A stretch of 64,000 nt of DNA from Chitinophagaceae bacterium DXS (lineage in GTDB: Bacteria; Bacteroidota; Bacteroidia; Chitinophagales; Chitinophagaceae). The DNA lies in the NCBI GenBank assembly GCA_030345135.1, contig CP128386.1, positions 1,679,604-1,743,603 of the forward strand. The letters run 5' to 3'. The position numbers were made by a program, and so were the translations under genes. The notes under the pieces were generated by a model. It was given only the letters and a program-made list of their open reading frames with translations, was not told where the DNA came from and ran no database searches. Within the stretch, counting starts at the first letter, position 1, and every line of letters begins with the position of its first letter. This document shows, piece by piece, positions 1 through 7,468 of this stretch.

Positions 1-122
1 ACCTGATTCATGAGGAGTTTCCCAAAGTAAAATTCGGATATTATAATCCTCCAATTGAAAGAATTAAGGGCGACTACGATATGGATTTTGCACATTACAA
101 GCATGCGGCGGGTGTGAGGTAG
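1..122 (+). CDS. C-terminal end of an unidentified protein, cut by the window edge
   Basis: An open frame runs from the first bases (codon phase starts at base 3) to TAG at 120-122 and encodes about 39 residues, ending in FAHYKHAAGVR. The stretch is rich in aromatic and charged residues (KFGYYNPPIERIKGDYDMDF) and looks like a soluble protein tail. The last codons run into the GTGAGGT-type repeat that follows, so the true C-terminus may have been altered by repeat insertion. I do not recognise the family; too little is present to assign a function. Confidence 0.5.
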   Translation, partial: LIHEEFPKVKFGYYNPPIERIKGDYDMDFAHYKHAAGVR

Positions 123-290
123 AGGTGTGAGGTAAAGGTGTGAGGTTTGAGGTTTGAAGCCTCCTTTATTACTTGCTGCCTCTTGAATAAAAGCTGTTTA
201 AAATAATCCTTTCGCTGTCGCATCTAAGTACTTCGTACTTTGTAAATCGTACTTAACAGGTACTTCGTAAATCGTACTTAAAAACACTCA
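113..290. repeat. Intergenic word repeats (GTGTGAGGT and TACTTCGTA types)
   Basis: Two degenerate repeat types fill the gap before the EamA gene. From about 113 to 160 GTGTGAGGT/TTTGAGGT words recur; they are the reverse complement of the CACCTGACACCTCACACC words at 2308-2365. From about 225 to 290 words of the form TACTTCGTA and AAATCGTACTTA recur, similar to stretches at 37180-37205 and 52424-52446. No gene or terminator is visible. Confidence 0.6.
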
Positions 291-307
291 ACTGACTGTA
301 ACAACTA

Positions 308-1273
308 ATGATTGCGGAAAAAGAAAGAGTCGAATATACACCCGGGCAGAAAGGTTATAAACAACTAACACGGAAAATTCTATTGCATAAAGAAGCTCTG
401 GGAATTATACTCGCAGTGCTGGCAACCATAGTATGGTCAGGCAACTTTATTGTAGCCCGCGGTGTTGCCAAACACATCACGCCAGTCAGTCTTGCATTCT
501 TCAGGTGGTCAACCGCAACCGTGATACTCGCGCCATTTGCAATAAAACAATTTTTAAGTCAGCGCGAACTCATATTCAAAAACATTGGCTACTTCGCTTT
601 GATATCATTGATAGGTGTAACGCTGTACAATACTTTTATCTATATCGCAGGACATTATTCCCCGGCTATCAACCTGGCTATTATCGGAACAACCTCCTCT
701 CCTGTTTTTGCTATTGTCCTGGCTGCGATCATACTGAAAGAAAAAATTACAGTATTACGTATCGCGGGACTATGCACATGTATTATCGGCATCCTCTTTC
801 TTATCTCCGAAGGAAGCTGGCAAAAGCTTGTAGCATTTCAGTTTTCAAAAGGAGATATCTGGATCCTTATAGCAGCAGTAGCATTTGCCATCTATAATGT
901 GTTGGTGCGCAAAAAGCCAGCGGGCATCTCACCTGTTCCATTTCTTTTTACAACATTTCTGCTCGGTACTATTTTGCTGGTGCCGCTCTATATAAAAGAT
1001 ACAAAACAGGCGCCACCTGTTGAATGGGATTCACATCTTGTGCTGGTGATCCTCTATATTGGGGCAGGTGCATCAGTAACCGCATATATGCTATGGAACC
1101 AGGCCATCGCAAGGCTTGGCGCGGCACGTACTGCCATCTTTGGTAACCTGATACCTGTTTTCAGCATTATAGAAGCCGTTATTATTCTCAACGAAAAATT
1201 TACCATCACCCACGTTATCAGTTCTGTTATAGTAATTACCGGATTGGTGATTGCCAATTTAAGAAGAGGATAG
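308..1273 (+). CDS. EamA/DMT family membrane transporter
   Basis: A 321-residue, strongly hydrophobic protein with about ten predicted membrane helices arranged as two EamA repeats (roughly residues 30-165 and 180-318). Each half shows typical drug/metabolite-transporter features: the N-terminal half has LATIVWSGNFIVARGVAK, and each half ends in a glycine-rich helix followed by a short basic stretch (ANLRRG at the C-terminus). The family exports metabolites, amino acids or nucleotide precursors across the inner membrane; the substrate cannot be read from sequence. The ATG at 308 gives a 28-residue polar N-terminal tail before helix 1, slightly long but plausible. It stands alone between repeat-filled gaps. 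Confidence 0.85.
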   Translation: MIAEKERVEYTPGQKGYKQLTRKILLHKEALGIILAVLATIVWSGNFIVARGVAKHITPVSLAFFRWSTATVILAPFAIKQFLSQRELIFKNIGYFALISLIGVTLYNTFIYIAGHYSPAINLAIIGTTSSPVFAIVLAAIILKEKITVLRIAGLCTCIIGILFLISEGSWQKLVAFQFSKGDIWILIAAVAFAIYNVLVRKKPAGISPVPFLFTTFLLGTILLVPLYIKDTKQAPPVEWDSHLVLVILYIGAGASVTAYMLWNQAIARLGAARTAIFGNLIPVFSIIEAVIILNEKFTITHVISSVIVITGLVIANLRRG

Positions 1274-1366
1274 GCAAGCTTAAAGCCTAAAACTATTTGA
1301 CGCCGACGATTTTGCTCCTCCGTAATTTTCATATCAATACGCGATTTGACAACAACATACCCTTTC

Positions 1367-1420
1367 TCAAGCTTTAGGCTTTGGGCTTTACGCTTTGAGC
1401 TTTTAGCTTTACGCTTTAAA
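1367..1420. repeat. AGCTTTGGGC-type word repeat
   Basis: A run of AAGCTTTAGGCTTTGGGCTT-like words immediately before the next gene. The same words build part of the 116-bp tandem repeat at 4.1-4.7 kb and recur at 37279-37310 and, as the complement, at 52983-53010. Confidence 0.6.
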
Positions 1421-1427
1421 TTGCCAT

Positions 1428-2144
1428 ATGCAAAAGATCATCATCATCGGCGCTACATCTGGTATTGGCAGGGCTTTGGCTGAAATTTATCTTGGCAAAA
1501 ATTGCATCGTAGGTATTACCGGCAGAAGACAACATTTGCTGAATGAAATAAAAAATACATACCCCGGGTATGTTCATACCGCATGCTTTGATGTAAAAGG
1601 CGATGAAAATATTGCTCATCTATCCAATCTGATAAAAGAAATGAATGGTGTTGATCTTTTTATCTATAATGCCGGAGTTGGCAGCGTAAATGAAAAGCTT
1701 GACTGGCAAAAGGACAAGGATACTTATGAGACCAATGTAAAAGGGTTTATTGAGATGACAAATTACATGTTCAACTATTTTATTGAACAGGGCCATGGGC
1801 ACATTGCCGCTACATCCTCGGTCGCATCGCTGCGCGGCAACAGTTTTTCTCCTGCCTACAGCGCCAGTAAAGCTTTTATGAGTGTGTACATGGAGGGGCT
1901 GCACATGAAAGCCAGGCGGCTAAAAGCAAATATTCACATCACCGATATACAGCCGGGATTTGTGAATACGAAAGAGTCTACGGAAAATGCCCGCTTCTGG
2001 GTCATACCGGTGAATAAGGCAGCAACATTAATGGAACGCGCCATCAGCCGAAAACAATGGCGGGCTTACGTGCCCTCGCGTTGGTGGCTTGTTGCCCAAA
2101 TAATGAAAAATATGCCGGGATGGATGTATCATAGGATTGGATGA
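1428..2144 (+). CDS. Short-chain dehydrogenase/reductase (SDR family)
   Basis: A 238-residue NAD(P)-dependent oxidoreductase. Visible classical SDR signatures are the dinucleotide-binding GATSGIG (Gly8, Gly12, Gly14), the NAG motif at 81-83, the catalytic Ser131 and the Tyr144-x3-Lys148 pair in YSASK. Residues Arg33-Arg34 after the second strand (TGRR) suggest NADPH preference. It ends shortly after the substrate loop (PGFVNTKES) with a hydrophobic, tryptophan-rich tail that may touch the membrane. Substrate unknown. It is a stand-alone gene, and the ATG at 1428 sits right at the start of the Rossmann fold with no room for a signal peptide. Confidence 0.88.
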   Translation: MQKIIIIGATSGIGRALAEIYLGKNCIVGITGRRQHLLNEIKNTYPGYVHTACFDVKGDENIAHLSNLIKEMNGVDLFIYNAGVGSVNEKLDWQKDKDTYETNVKGFIEMTNYMFNYFIEQGHGHIAATSSVASLRGNSFSPAYSASKAFMSVYMEGLHMKARRLKANIHITDIQPGFVNTKESTENARFWVIPVNKAATLMERAISRKQWRAYVPSRWWLVAQIMKNMPGWMYHRIG

Positions 2145-2146
2145 GA

Positions 2147-2410
2147 GAGATGTACGATGTATGATGTTAGATTTACGATGTACAATGTTAGATGCCCGCC
2201 CGTACCGACGGCACGTTCGGGCGGGTACGACGTAGATGGCTGATTTACAAATATCTGATTTAATGTCCGATTTTAGATTTAGAAATAGTCAAGCCTTATT
2301 CCTACCTTACGCCTCACACCTGACACCTCACACCTGACACCTGACACCTGATACCTGACACCCACCGCTAATTGCTCACAGCTCATAGCTGACTGCTGAC
2401 AGCTATACAC
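2147..2410. repeat. Mosaic of three word repeats around a GC-rich hairpin
   Basis: From 2147 to 2194 GATGTACGATGT/GATGTTAGAT words; at 2195-2225 a hairpin with perfect 8-bp arms CCCGCCCG/CGGGCGGG and a 15-nt loop; at 2308-2365 CACCTGACACCT words; at 2362-2405 CTCATAGCTGACTGCTGA words. About 35 bp of the hairpin with its flank reappear in inverted orientation at 28116-28150. No coding sequence seen. Confidence 0.65.
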
Positions 2411-2547
2411 TATTGCTTGTTAAAAAACTGCCATGTGAAAAACATTTTCCTAAATCCACTCGTAACTCACAACAGTGTGTACAAAAAGATTTAAATAGCC
2501 TGCATCATTGCATAATTGTTGATACTTTTACCCAAATCTCTTGCTTC

Positions 2548-3516
2548 ATGAAATTTCGTGGTTTCCCCCTTATTTTATGCTTACTTTTTTGTTTTGCTAC
2601 TTTTTCTCAGGCACAATCCGTCACCGGTAAGTGGTATGGGATCGGCAATATAGCCATCACGGCATCTACCAACGGCTATTTGTGCGAATTCATTATTAAA
2701 GAAAATGGCGGAAAAGTAACAGGGGAATTCAATTACTTTTTTCGCAATGGATATTTCAGCAACAGAATAACCGGGACTTTCAACAGCTCCACGCGTATGC
2801 TGAAAATAAAAACCATTCCGATATTGTATCATGGCAATACGGATATATCCAATGGGGTGGATTGCTTTATGGATGGCGAATTTGTTTTCAGAAGCTCAAA
2901 AATTGAAACTATTTTATTGGGAAACTTTTCAGCTGATGATATTCACAAATTCACTTGCGCACCGCTAAATATCAAATTTGTAAAACAACCCAAGGATGCA
3001 CCGACGTTGAAGGAGCAGATCGCTGCTAAACCGTTGCTGATTGAAAAGCAAGATACCATCCTGCCGGTTTTAATGTCCAAAGCAACAACGACACCTAACA
3101 ATCCGCTTACTATCAATCAGACCAAACCATTATACGAAATCATTGCAGAAAAAGAACTGATCAAGAGATCCAACCAATTATTTAAAGAGCTGGATGTAGT
3201 GGATGACTCTGTTCGCATTGATCTCTATGATAATGGCGAATATGACAAAGATTCCATTTCGCTCTTTTACAATGGTAAACTCCGCGTATACAGAGAAGAA
3301 CTCAAAACAAGAACACCCATTAGTTTATATGTTAATGTGGATTCAGTTGCGGCCAATAATACCCTTGTGATGTTTGCTGAAAACCTTGGTGAAATTCCGC
3401 CAAATGCTGCTTTGATGATCGTAACCGATTCTCAAAACAGGTATGAAGTGAACATTAATGCGAACTATCTGAAAAACGGTGCAGTAAGATTAAAGAAAAT
3501 TCCAAAGCGGAAATAA
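2548..3516 (+). CDS. Secreted/periplasmic protein of unknown function
   Basis: The reading frame is open further upstream, but the ATG at 2548 starts a clear signal peptide (MKFRGFPLILCLLFCFATFS, cleavage near AQA/QS), so this start is preferred; a TACTTTTA element at 2522-2529 resembles a -7 promoter just upstream. The mature protein (about 300 residues) begins with a beta-rich region (TGKWYGIGNIAI, repeated Gly/Thr strands). The C-terminal ~100 residues carry LYDNGEYDKDSISLFYNGK and MFAENLGEIPPNAALMIV, which I recall as a conserved C-terminal module of Bacteroidota secreted proteins. No catalytic residues recognised; function unknown. Confidence 0.75.
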   Translation: MKFRGFPLILCLLFCFATFSQAQSVTGKWYGIGNIAITASTNGYLCEFIIKENGGKVTGEFNYFFRNGYFSNRITGTFNSSTRMLKIKTIPILYHGNTDISNGVDCFMDGEFVFRSSKIETILLGNFSADDIHKFTCAPLNIKFVKQPKDAPTLKEQIAAKPLLIEKQDTILPVLMSKATTTPNNPLTINQTKPLYEIIAEKELIKRSNQLFKELDVVDDSVRIDLYDNGEYDKDSISLFYNGKLRVYREELKTRTPISLYVNVDSVAANNTLVMFAENLGEIPPNAALMIVTDSQNRYEVNINANYLKNGAVRLKKIPKRK

Positions 3517-3573
3517 TTATCTTGCGCCCTAAAATACATTAACTACAAGCTATTTTATTCTAAATTGACGTTT

Positions 3574-3792
3574 ATGAAAAAGATCTTTTTAGGCTTATCA
3601 TTGCTGGTTACAGTTGCATTGTTCAGCTGCAGAGCCCAGGACCATTCACACCCTAACGATTCAACTGACAGCGAAGAAGTTTCTGCTACACACGAAGAAG
3701 GGCATGAACATGAGGCACCAAAAGTTACTGAAGCTCCTGTACAAAAAGATTCTTTGAGCAAAGCTGCTGATACCACTGCGGCACATCATTAA
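3574..3792 (+). CDS. Small histidine-rich lipoprotein
   Basis: A 72-residue protein starting at ATG 3574 (an in-frame TTG nine bases upstream is less likely). MKKIFLGLSLLVTVALFSC is a lipoprotein signal with Cys19 as the probable lipidated residue. The mature part is acidic, disordered and unusually histidine-rich (DHSHP, HEEGHEHE, terminal AAHH), which suggests metal binding or buffering; that function is inference. It lies 57 bp behind the preceding secreted protein and is followed by a hairpin terminator, so the two may be co-transcribed. Confidence 0.7.
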   Translation: MKKIFLGLSLLVTVALFSCRAQDHSHPNDSTDSEEVSATHEEGHEHEAPKVTEAPVQKDSLSKAADTTAAHH

Positions 3793-3818
3793 TAGAAGTA
3801 AGTTTTTATATAGAAAGA

Positions 3819-3846
3819 TCCTCGGCTGGCGCCGGGGATTTTTTTT
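3819..3846 (+). terminator. Rho-independent terminator after the His-rich lipoprotein
   Basis: Inverted arms GATCCTCGGC and GCCGGGGATT around TGGC, followed by a run of eight T. It lies 26 bp after the stop codon. Confidence 0.75.
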
Positions 3847-4085
3847 GGGAACGCCGTCCGATCCGGCACGGGCGGGCACGGAGGCAGGGCGACACTGTGA
3901 AACACGGCGATCTTTTTGCCACGAAGACGCGAAAACGCAAAGACGCACGAAGGCTTGCGAAACACGAAGACACCAGGAACTCTAAGAAGCACAAAGTTTT
4001 TTAAGACGCGCAGGCGCAGGTTAAGATCACAAAACGTTAATTAAATTCAAAAGAATAGCCATGAGGCATTCGCGAGCTTCGGTTC
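3847..4085. repeat. GC-rich and CACAAAG-type repeat mosaic
   Basis: From 3850 to 3895 a GC-rich stretch (GATCCGGCACGGGCGGGCAC) related to the hairpin elements at 2195 and 28116; from about 3905 to 4010 words such as ACGAAGACGCGAAAACGCAA and GAAGCACAAAG, the family found again at 18048, 21085, 22850 and 39850. No gene seen; reading frames here are repeat-derived. Confidence 0.55.
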
Positions 4086-4664
4086 TAAGCTTTAGGCTTT
4101 GGGCTTTAGGCTCTTCTGCGTGAAACCCTTCGCTTCTAAAAACGTACAACGTATAACGTACCACTTACCACCAGTTTTAAGCTTTAAGCTTTGGGCTTTA
4201 AGCTCGCAGCGCCGCTGCCTCGTTGCGTTCGCCGCGTGAAACCCTTCGCTTCAAAAAACGTGAAACGTATAACGTACCACTTATAACCAGTTTTAAGCTT
4301 TGAGCTTTGGGCTTTAAGCTCGCAGCGCCGCTGCCTCGTTGCGTTCGCCGCGTGAAACCCTTCCCTTCAAAAAACGTAAAACGTATAACGTACCACTTAC
4401 CACCAGTTTTAAGCTTTGAGCTTTGGGCATTAAGCTCGCAGCGCCGCTGCCTCGTTGCGTTCGCCGCGTGAAACCCCTCGCTTCTAAAAACGTAAAACGT
4501 ATAACGTACCACTTACCACCAGTTTTAAGCTTTGAGCTTTGGGCATTAAGCTCGCAGCGCCGCTGCCTCGTTGCGTTCGCCGCGTGAAACCCCTCGCTTC
4601 TAAAAACGTACAACGTATAACGTACCACTTACCACCGTTTTCCGCTTTGGGCTTTGAGCTTTAT
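4086..4664. repeat. Tandem repeat, 116-bp unit, four full copies plus partial copies
   Basis: The marker CGCAGCGCCGCTGCCTCG recurs at 4205, 4321, 4437 and 4553, exactly 116 bp apart. Each unit contains an AGCTTTGAGCTTTGGGC part, a near-palindromic GCAGCGCCGCTGC core followed by CTCGTTGCGTTCGCCGCG, then GTGAAACCCTTCGCTTC and an ACGTATAACGTACCACTTA part. A shortened leading copy (about 4086-4175) lacks the GC-rich core. Copies differ by a few substitutions only. The unit is thus a fusion of two word families that occur alone elsewhere in the window. Confidence 0.9.
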
Positions 4665-4710
4665 ACCGTACATTAGAGAATCACTAAAACGATTTAAAAC
4701 GCCAACTAAA

Positions 4711-5871
4711 ATGAAAAAAATTGTTTTGTCTGCACTCCTTCTCGGATGCTTGAGTGCATTGTCAGCCCAACAAAAATTTAACGGAATTGAATCCAATCTC
4801 AGCAACATCTTCAAACTTTCAGATGCTAAAACACGCTCAATAAGCCCGGAGAACTTTAATGGCGAAAAAGGTAAAGGTGGGATGGCGACAACCGGCACTG
4901 GTGCAAATGCATCGCGCGACCTGGGTCAAGGATGGAAAGTCAGCCCCAGTGTTGTTATCAAAGCAAAGTCTTCTTTTACCCTGGCGGAAATTGACGGCTC
5001 AGGTTCCATTCAGCATATCTGGATGACACCTACCGGCAACTGGAGAAACTCTATTCTTCGTTTTTATTGGGATGGCGAAGAAACGCCGTCTGTTGAATCG
5101 CCTGTTGGTGATTTCTTTTGCATGGGATGGGGACAATACGCATCGCTGCAATCTCTTCCTGTAACCGTTAATCCCGGAAGTGCATTTAACTGCTACTGGC
5201 CAATGCCATTCCGCAAAAAATGCAAGATCACCATGGAGAATATTGACGAAAAGGATATGATCCTTTACTACCAGGTTGATTATATCTTAACTGAAGTACC
5301 AACCGATGCTGCTTATTTCCACGCACAATTCCGCCGTGTAAATCCGCTTCCTTACAAATCTGACTATGTATTGGTTGATGGTATTAAAGGCAAAGGCCAA
5401 TACGTGGGAACCTACCTTGCATGGGGCGTTCACAACAATGGCTGGTGGGGCGAAGGCGAGATTAAATTCTTCATGGATGGAGACACCCAATACCCAACTA
5501 TCTGCGGCACTGGTACTGAAGATTATATCTGCGGCTCTTATGATTTTGATACGAGAAAGAAAAATGCTGCGGGTATTGAAAATACTGAATACACTGAGTT
5601 TTCTTCACCATATACAGGTCTGCACCAGGTTATTCGCGGTGACGGACATTACAACGTTGCACAACGCTTCGGTATGTACCGCTGGCATATAACCGATCCT
5701 ATACGTTTTGAAAAAGATCTGAAGGTAACGATCCAGGCTTTAGGCTGGCGCAGCGGCGGAAGATACCTGCCTTTGCAGGATGATATTGCTTCCGTTGTAT
5801 TCTGGTATCAATCCGAACCACATGGCGCGTTTCCAAAATTGCCAAATAAAGATGGACTTGAGGTTAATTGA
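4711..5871 (+). CDS. DUF2961 / glycoside hydrolase family 172 secreted protein
   Basis: A 386-residue secreted protein; ATG 4711 starts the signal peptide MKKIVLSALLLGCLSALSAQ, whereas the longer frame has no signal at its N-terminus. The body matches the DUF2961 (GH172) double jelly-roll fold: IQHIWMTPTGNWRNSILRFYWDG, SPVGDFFCMGWGQY, the signature GTGTEDYICGSYDF with Glu270 as probable catalytic residue, and the late SVVFWYQSEPH motif. Characterised GH172 enzymes act on difructose anhydrides or arabinofuranosyl/fructofuranosyl linkages; many Bacteroidota members are untested. Expected site is periplasm or cell surface. It is a single gene with its own terminator, not in an obvious polysaccharide-utilisation cluster. 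Confidence 0.88.
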   Translation: MKKIVLSALLLGCLSALSAQQKFNGIESNLSNIFKLSDAKTRSISPENFNGEKGKGGMATTGTGANASRDLGQGWKVSPSVVIKAKSSFTLAEIDGSGSIQHIWMTPTGNWRNSILRFYWDGEETPSVESPVGDFFCMGWGQYASLQSLPVTVNPGSAFNCYWPMPFRKKCKITMENIDEKDMILYYQVDYILTEVPTDAAYFHAQFRRVNPLPYKSDYVLVDGIKGKGQYVGTYLAWGVHNNGWWGEGEIKFFMDGDTQYPTICGTGTEDYICGSYDFDTRKKNAAGIENTEYTEFSSPYTGLHQVIRGDGHYNVAQRFGMYRWHITDPIRFEKDLKVTIQALGWRSGGRYLPLQDDIASVVFWYQSEPHGAFPKLPNKDGLEVN

Positions 5872-6240
5872 TAATTGAAAGTGGATAATTCCTGCCCGAC
5901 TGAAGTCATTCAGGCGGGGAAAATGAAGAATCCCTGGTGAGTTTGCGCTTACCAGGGATTTTTGTTTGGCGAGTTAAGCAATTGGAGATTATTAAACCAC
6001 AGAGGACATAGAGTTTTTTTCACTGAGTTGCACAGATAATAGTCCCTACTTCAAATACAATTCTTTTCGCAACTTAGTCTTTTCAGTGCTTCAGTCCCTC
6101 TGTGGCAAATTGTCTCCATTTTTAATTCTCAATTTTCAATTAAAATCAGTGTTACTCTGTGAAAACAACTCTATGTCCTCTGTGGTTAAACCGCCTTCAT
6201 TTTCAATTCTCCCTTTTCAATTTTCAATTTTTTTTCTTCC
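5872..6240. repeat. Repeat mosaic with inverted CACAGAGGACATAGAG arms
   Basis: Besides the terminator, this gap holds a hairpin at 5893-5920 (arms CCCGACTGAA/TTCAGGCGGG), and a pair of inverted arms: ACCACAGAGGACATAGAG at 5996-6013 and its exact complement at about 6169-6186. Between and after them are TTTTCAATTCTCAATTTTCA words. The same arm sequence recurs at 25219-25240. No gene recognised. Confidence 0.7.
5929..5967 (+). terminator. Rho-independent terminator after the GH172 gene
   Basis: Perfect 10-bp inverted repeat AATCCCTGGT/ACCAGGGATT (5929-5938 and 5951-5960), followed by TTTTGTTT. Confidence 0.85.
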
Positions 6241-6318
6241 TCTCCCAACATTTGCGTTTCAACTTTCGTACTAGTAATTGATCCCGGGATTTATTCTTTA
6301 ACATCAATTCAACTTGTA

Positions 6319-6789
6319 ATGAAAAGCAAAAACATTGTAAAGCTTTTGTCATTGGCTATGGTGGGCGGACTGGTTTTCGCTGCATGTAAAAAAGATAAAA
6401 ATGAAGAAGTAGTTCCCGCGCAGATCAAGGCACTTACTCAAAAGGGCTGGAAAGTAAAAGACATCACAGTTCCTCAGGCCGGCGACGGTTCTAAAGACAG
6501 CAGCATCTTGAAAGCATGTGCGGCCGATGATTCTCTTGCATTCTCAATGACTGGCTCATATGAGTTTAGCGATGGCACCACAAAATGTGATTCAACTATA
6601 CTGTTTTATTCAAAAGGTAACTGGTCATACGACCTGGCGAAAGATTCTATTCTGTTAGGTGCTACAACCCCGGCAAAACGTCTTTCATGGAAAGTGTTAA
6701 AGCTGAACGACACTATGTTACAGGTTAAATACATCGATAGCCTTGTGCCAGCAAAAAAGATCACAAAAACAATTTCATTCAAACACTAA
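6319..6789 (+). CDS. Lipocalin-like small lipoprotein
   Basis: A 156-residue lipoprotein with signal MKSKNIVKLLSLAMVGGLVF followed by AAC (Cys22) and a lysine-rich linker. The mature domain begins LTQKGWKVKDITV and contains alternating beta strands ending in WKVLKLNDTMLQVKYID. This layout (KxW start, YEF strand, NWSYD strand, final LxLND strand) matches the small lipocalin-like lipoproteins common in Bacteroidota. Two other lipoproteins in this window (46115-46603 and 46933-47421) share the opening LTKQxWxLKE and overall length, so they are probably distant relatives. Ligand unknown. Confidence 0.75.
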   Translation: MKSKNIVKLLSLAMVGGLVFAACKKDKNEEVVPAQIKALTQKGWKVKDITVPQAGDGSKDSSILKACAADDSLAFSMTGSYEFSDGTTKCDSTILFYSKGNWSYDLAKDSILLGATTPAKRLSWKVLKLNDTMLQVKYIDSLVPAKKITKTISFKH

Positions 6790-6798
6790 TTGTTGCTG

Positions 6799-6832
6799 AC
6801 TGCTGCAATTATTATAGTTGCAGCAGTTTCTT
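6799..6832 (+). terminator. Rho-independent terminator after the lipocalin-like gene
   Basis: Perfect 10-bp arms ACTGCTGCAA (6799-6808) and TTGCAGCAGT (6818-6827) around ATT-rich loop, followed by TTCTTC. It separates the lipoprotein from the sigma factor gene. Confidence 0.75.
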
Positions 6833-6901
6833 CAGGCTGCGCATCAAATAAAATAGTGCTCTTGTATTACTATCCGCATAAACGGATAAAAAACAACGTA
6901 A

Positions 6902-7468
6902 TTGAGCAACGAAGAGTTAGATATCATACTGGAACATTGCCGCCTCAATCACCGGCCATCGCAGGAAAAACTGTATAAGTACTACTATGCAGATATGTTC
7001 CGGCTATGCCAGCGCTATATGCCGGACCCACACATTGCACTATCTATTTTAAATGATGCATTCCTTAAAGCCTTTCAAAACATTGGCAAATACCAGGAAA
7101 GCCTCGGCAACTTTAAATCGTGGCTGAAAACAATCATCATTAATACAGCTATTGATTATTTGAGAAAATACAAAAAAGATATGAGATTGATTCATATCGA
7201 TATTGATGTAGTTCAGGAAAAAGGCAATGAAGATTTTCATCTCAATTATCAATGGAAGCATGAAGAATTAATGCAACATTTACTGCAATTACCCGGTGTT
7301 ACAAGAACAGTATTGAACCTGTTTGCATTTGATGGATTTTCACATAAAGAGATTGCACTGCATCTTGACATCTCTGAAACAACAAGCAGATGGCACCTTG
7401 CAGAAGCACGAAAAAGATTAAGACAATCCATGCAATTAAACAGTCCTAAAATGGCAAAGCATGAGTGA
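6902..7468 (+). CDS. ECF-type RNA polymerase sigma factor (TTG start)
   Basis: A 188-residue sigma-70 family protein. Region 2 is visible at about residues 20-95 (LYKYYYADMFRLCQRYM, LNDAFLKAFQNIGKY, GNFKSWLKTIIINTAIDYLRK) and region 4 at about 120-180 (LPGVTRTVLNLFAFDGFSHKEIALHLDISETTSRWHLAEARKRL). The only start that keeps region 2 intact is TTG at 6902, placed directly after an in-frame TAA; the first ATG would delete a third of region 2. Its 3' end overlaps the next gene by 8 bp, so the two are translationally coupled. No classical anti-sigma gene is present; the coupled membrane/barrel protein may serve that role (inference). Confidence 0.88.
   Translation: MSNEELDIILEHCRLNHRPSQEKLYKYYYADMFRLCQRYMPDPHIALSILNDAFLKAFQNIGKYQESLGNFKSWLKTIIINTAIDYLRKYKKDMRLIHIDIDVVQEKGNEDFHLNYQWKHEELMQHLLQLPGVTRTVLNLFAFDGFSHKEIALHLDISETTSRWHLAEARKRLRQSMQLNSPKMAKHE

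Noticed and set aside
433..897. 154-residue cysteine-rich plus-strand frame
   Set aside because: Out-of-frame shadow inside the EamA transporter gene, whose own frame has clear membrane helices and family motifs.
4198..4628. Two overlapping 104-residue minus-strand frames with near-identical sequences
   Set aside because: They are the 116-bp tandem repeat read in one frame; 116 is not a multiple of three, so the frame shifts between copies, and there is no start signal or known protein similarity.
4086..4664. CRISPR-like array
   Set aside because: Units are 116 bp and almost identical throughout; there are no unique spacers, no short direct repeats and no cas genes.
6790..6978. 62-residue frame beginning with hydrophobic LLTAAIIIVAAVSSGC, resembling a lipoprotein signal
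   Set aside because: It is formed by the terminator hairpin at 6799-6827 and overlaps the start of the sigma factor gene in another frame.
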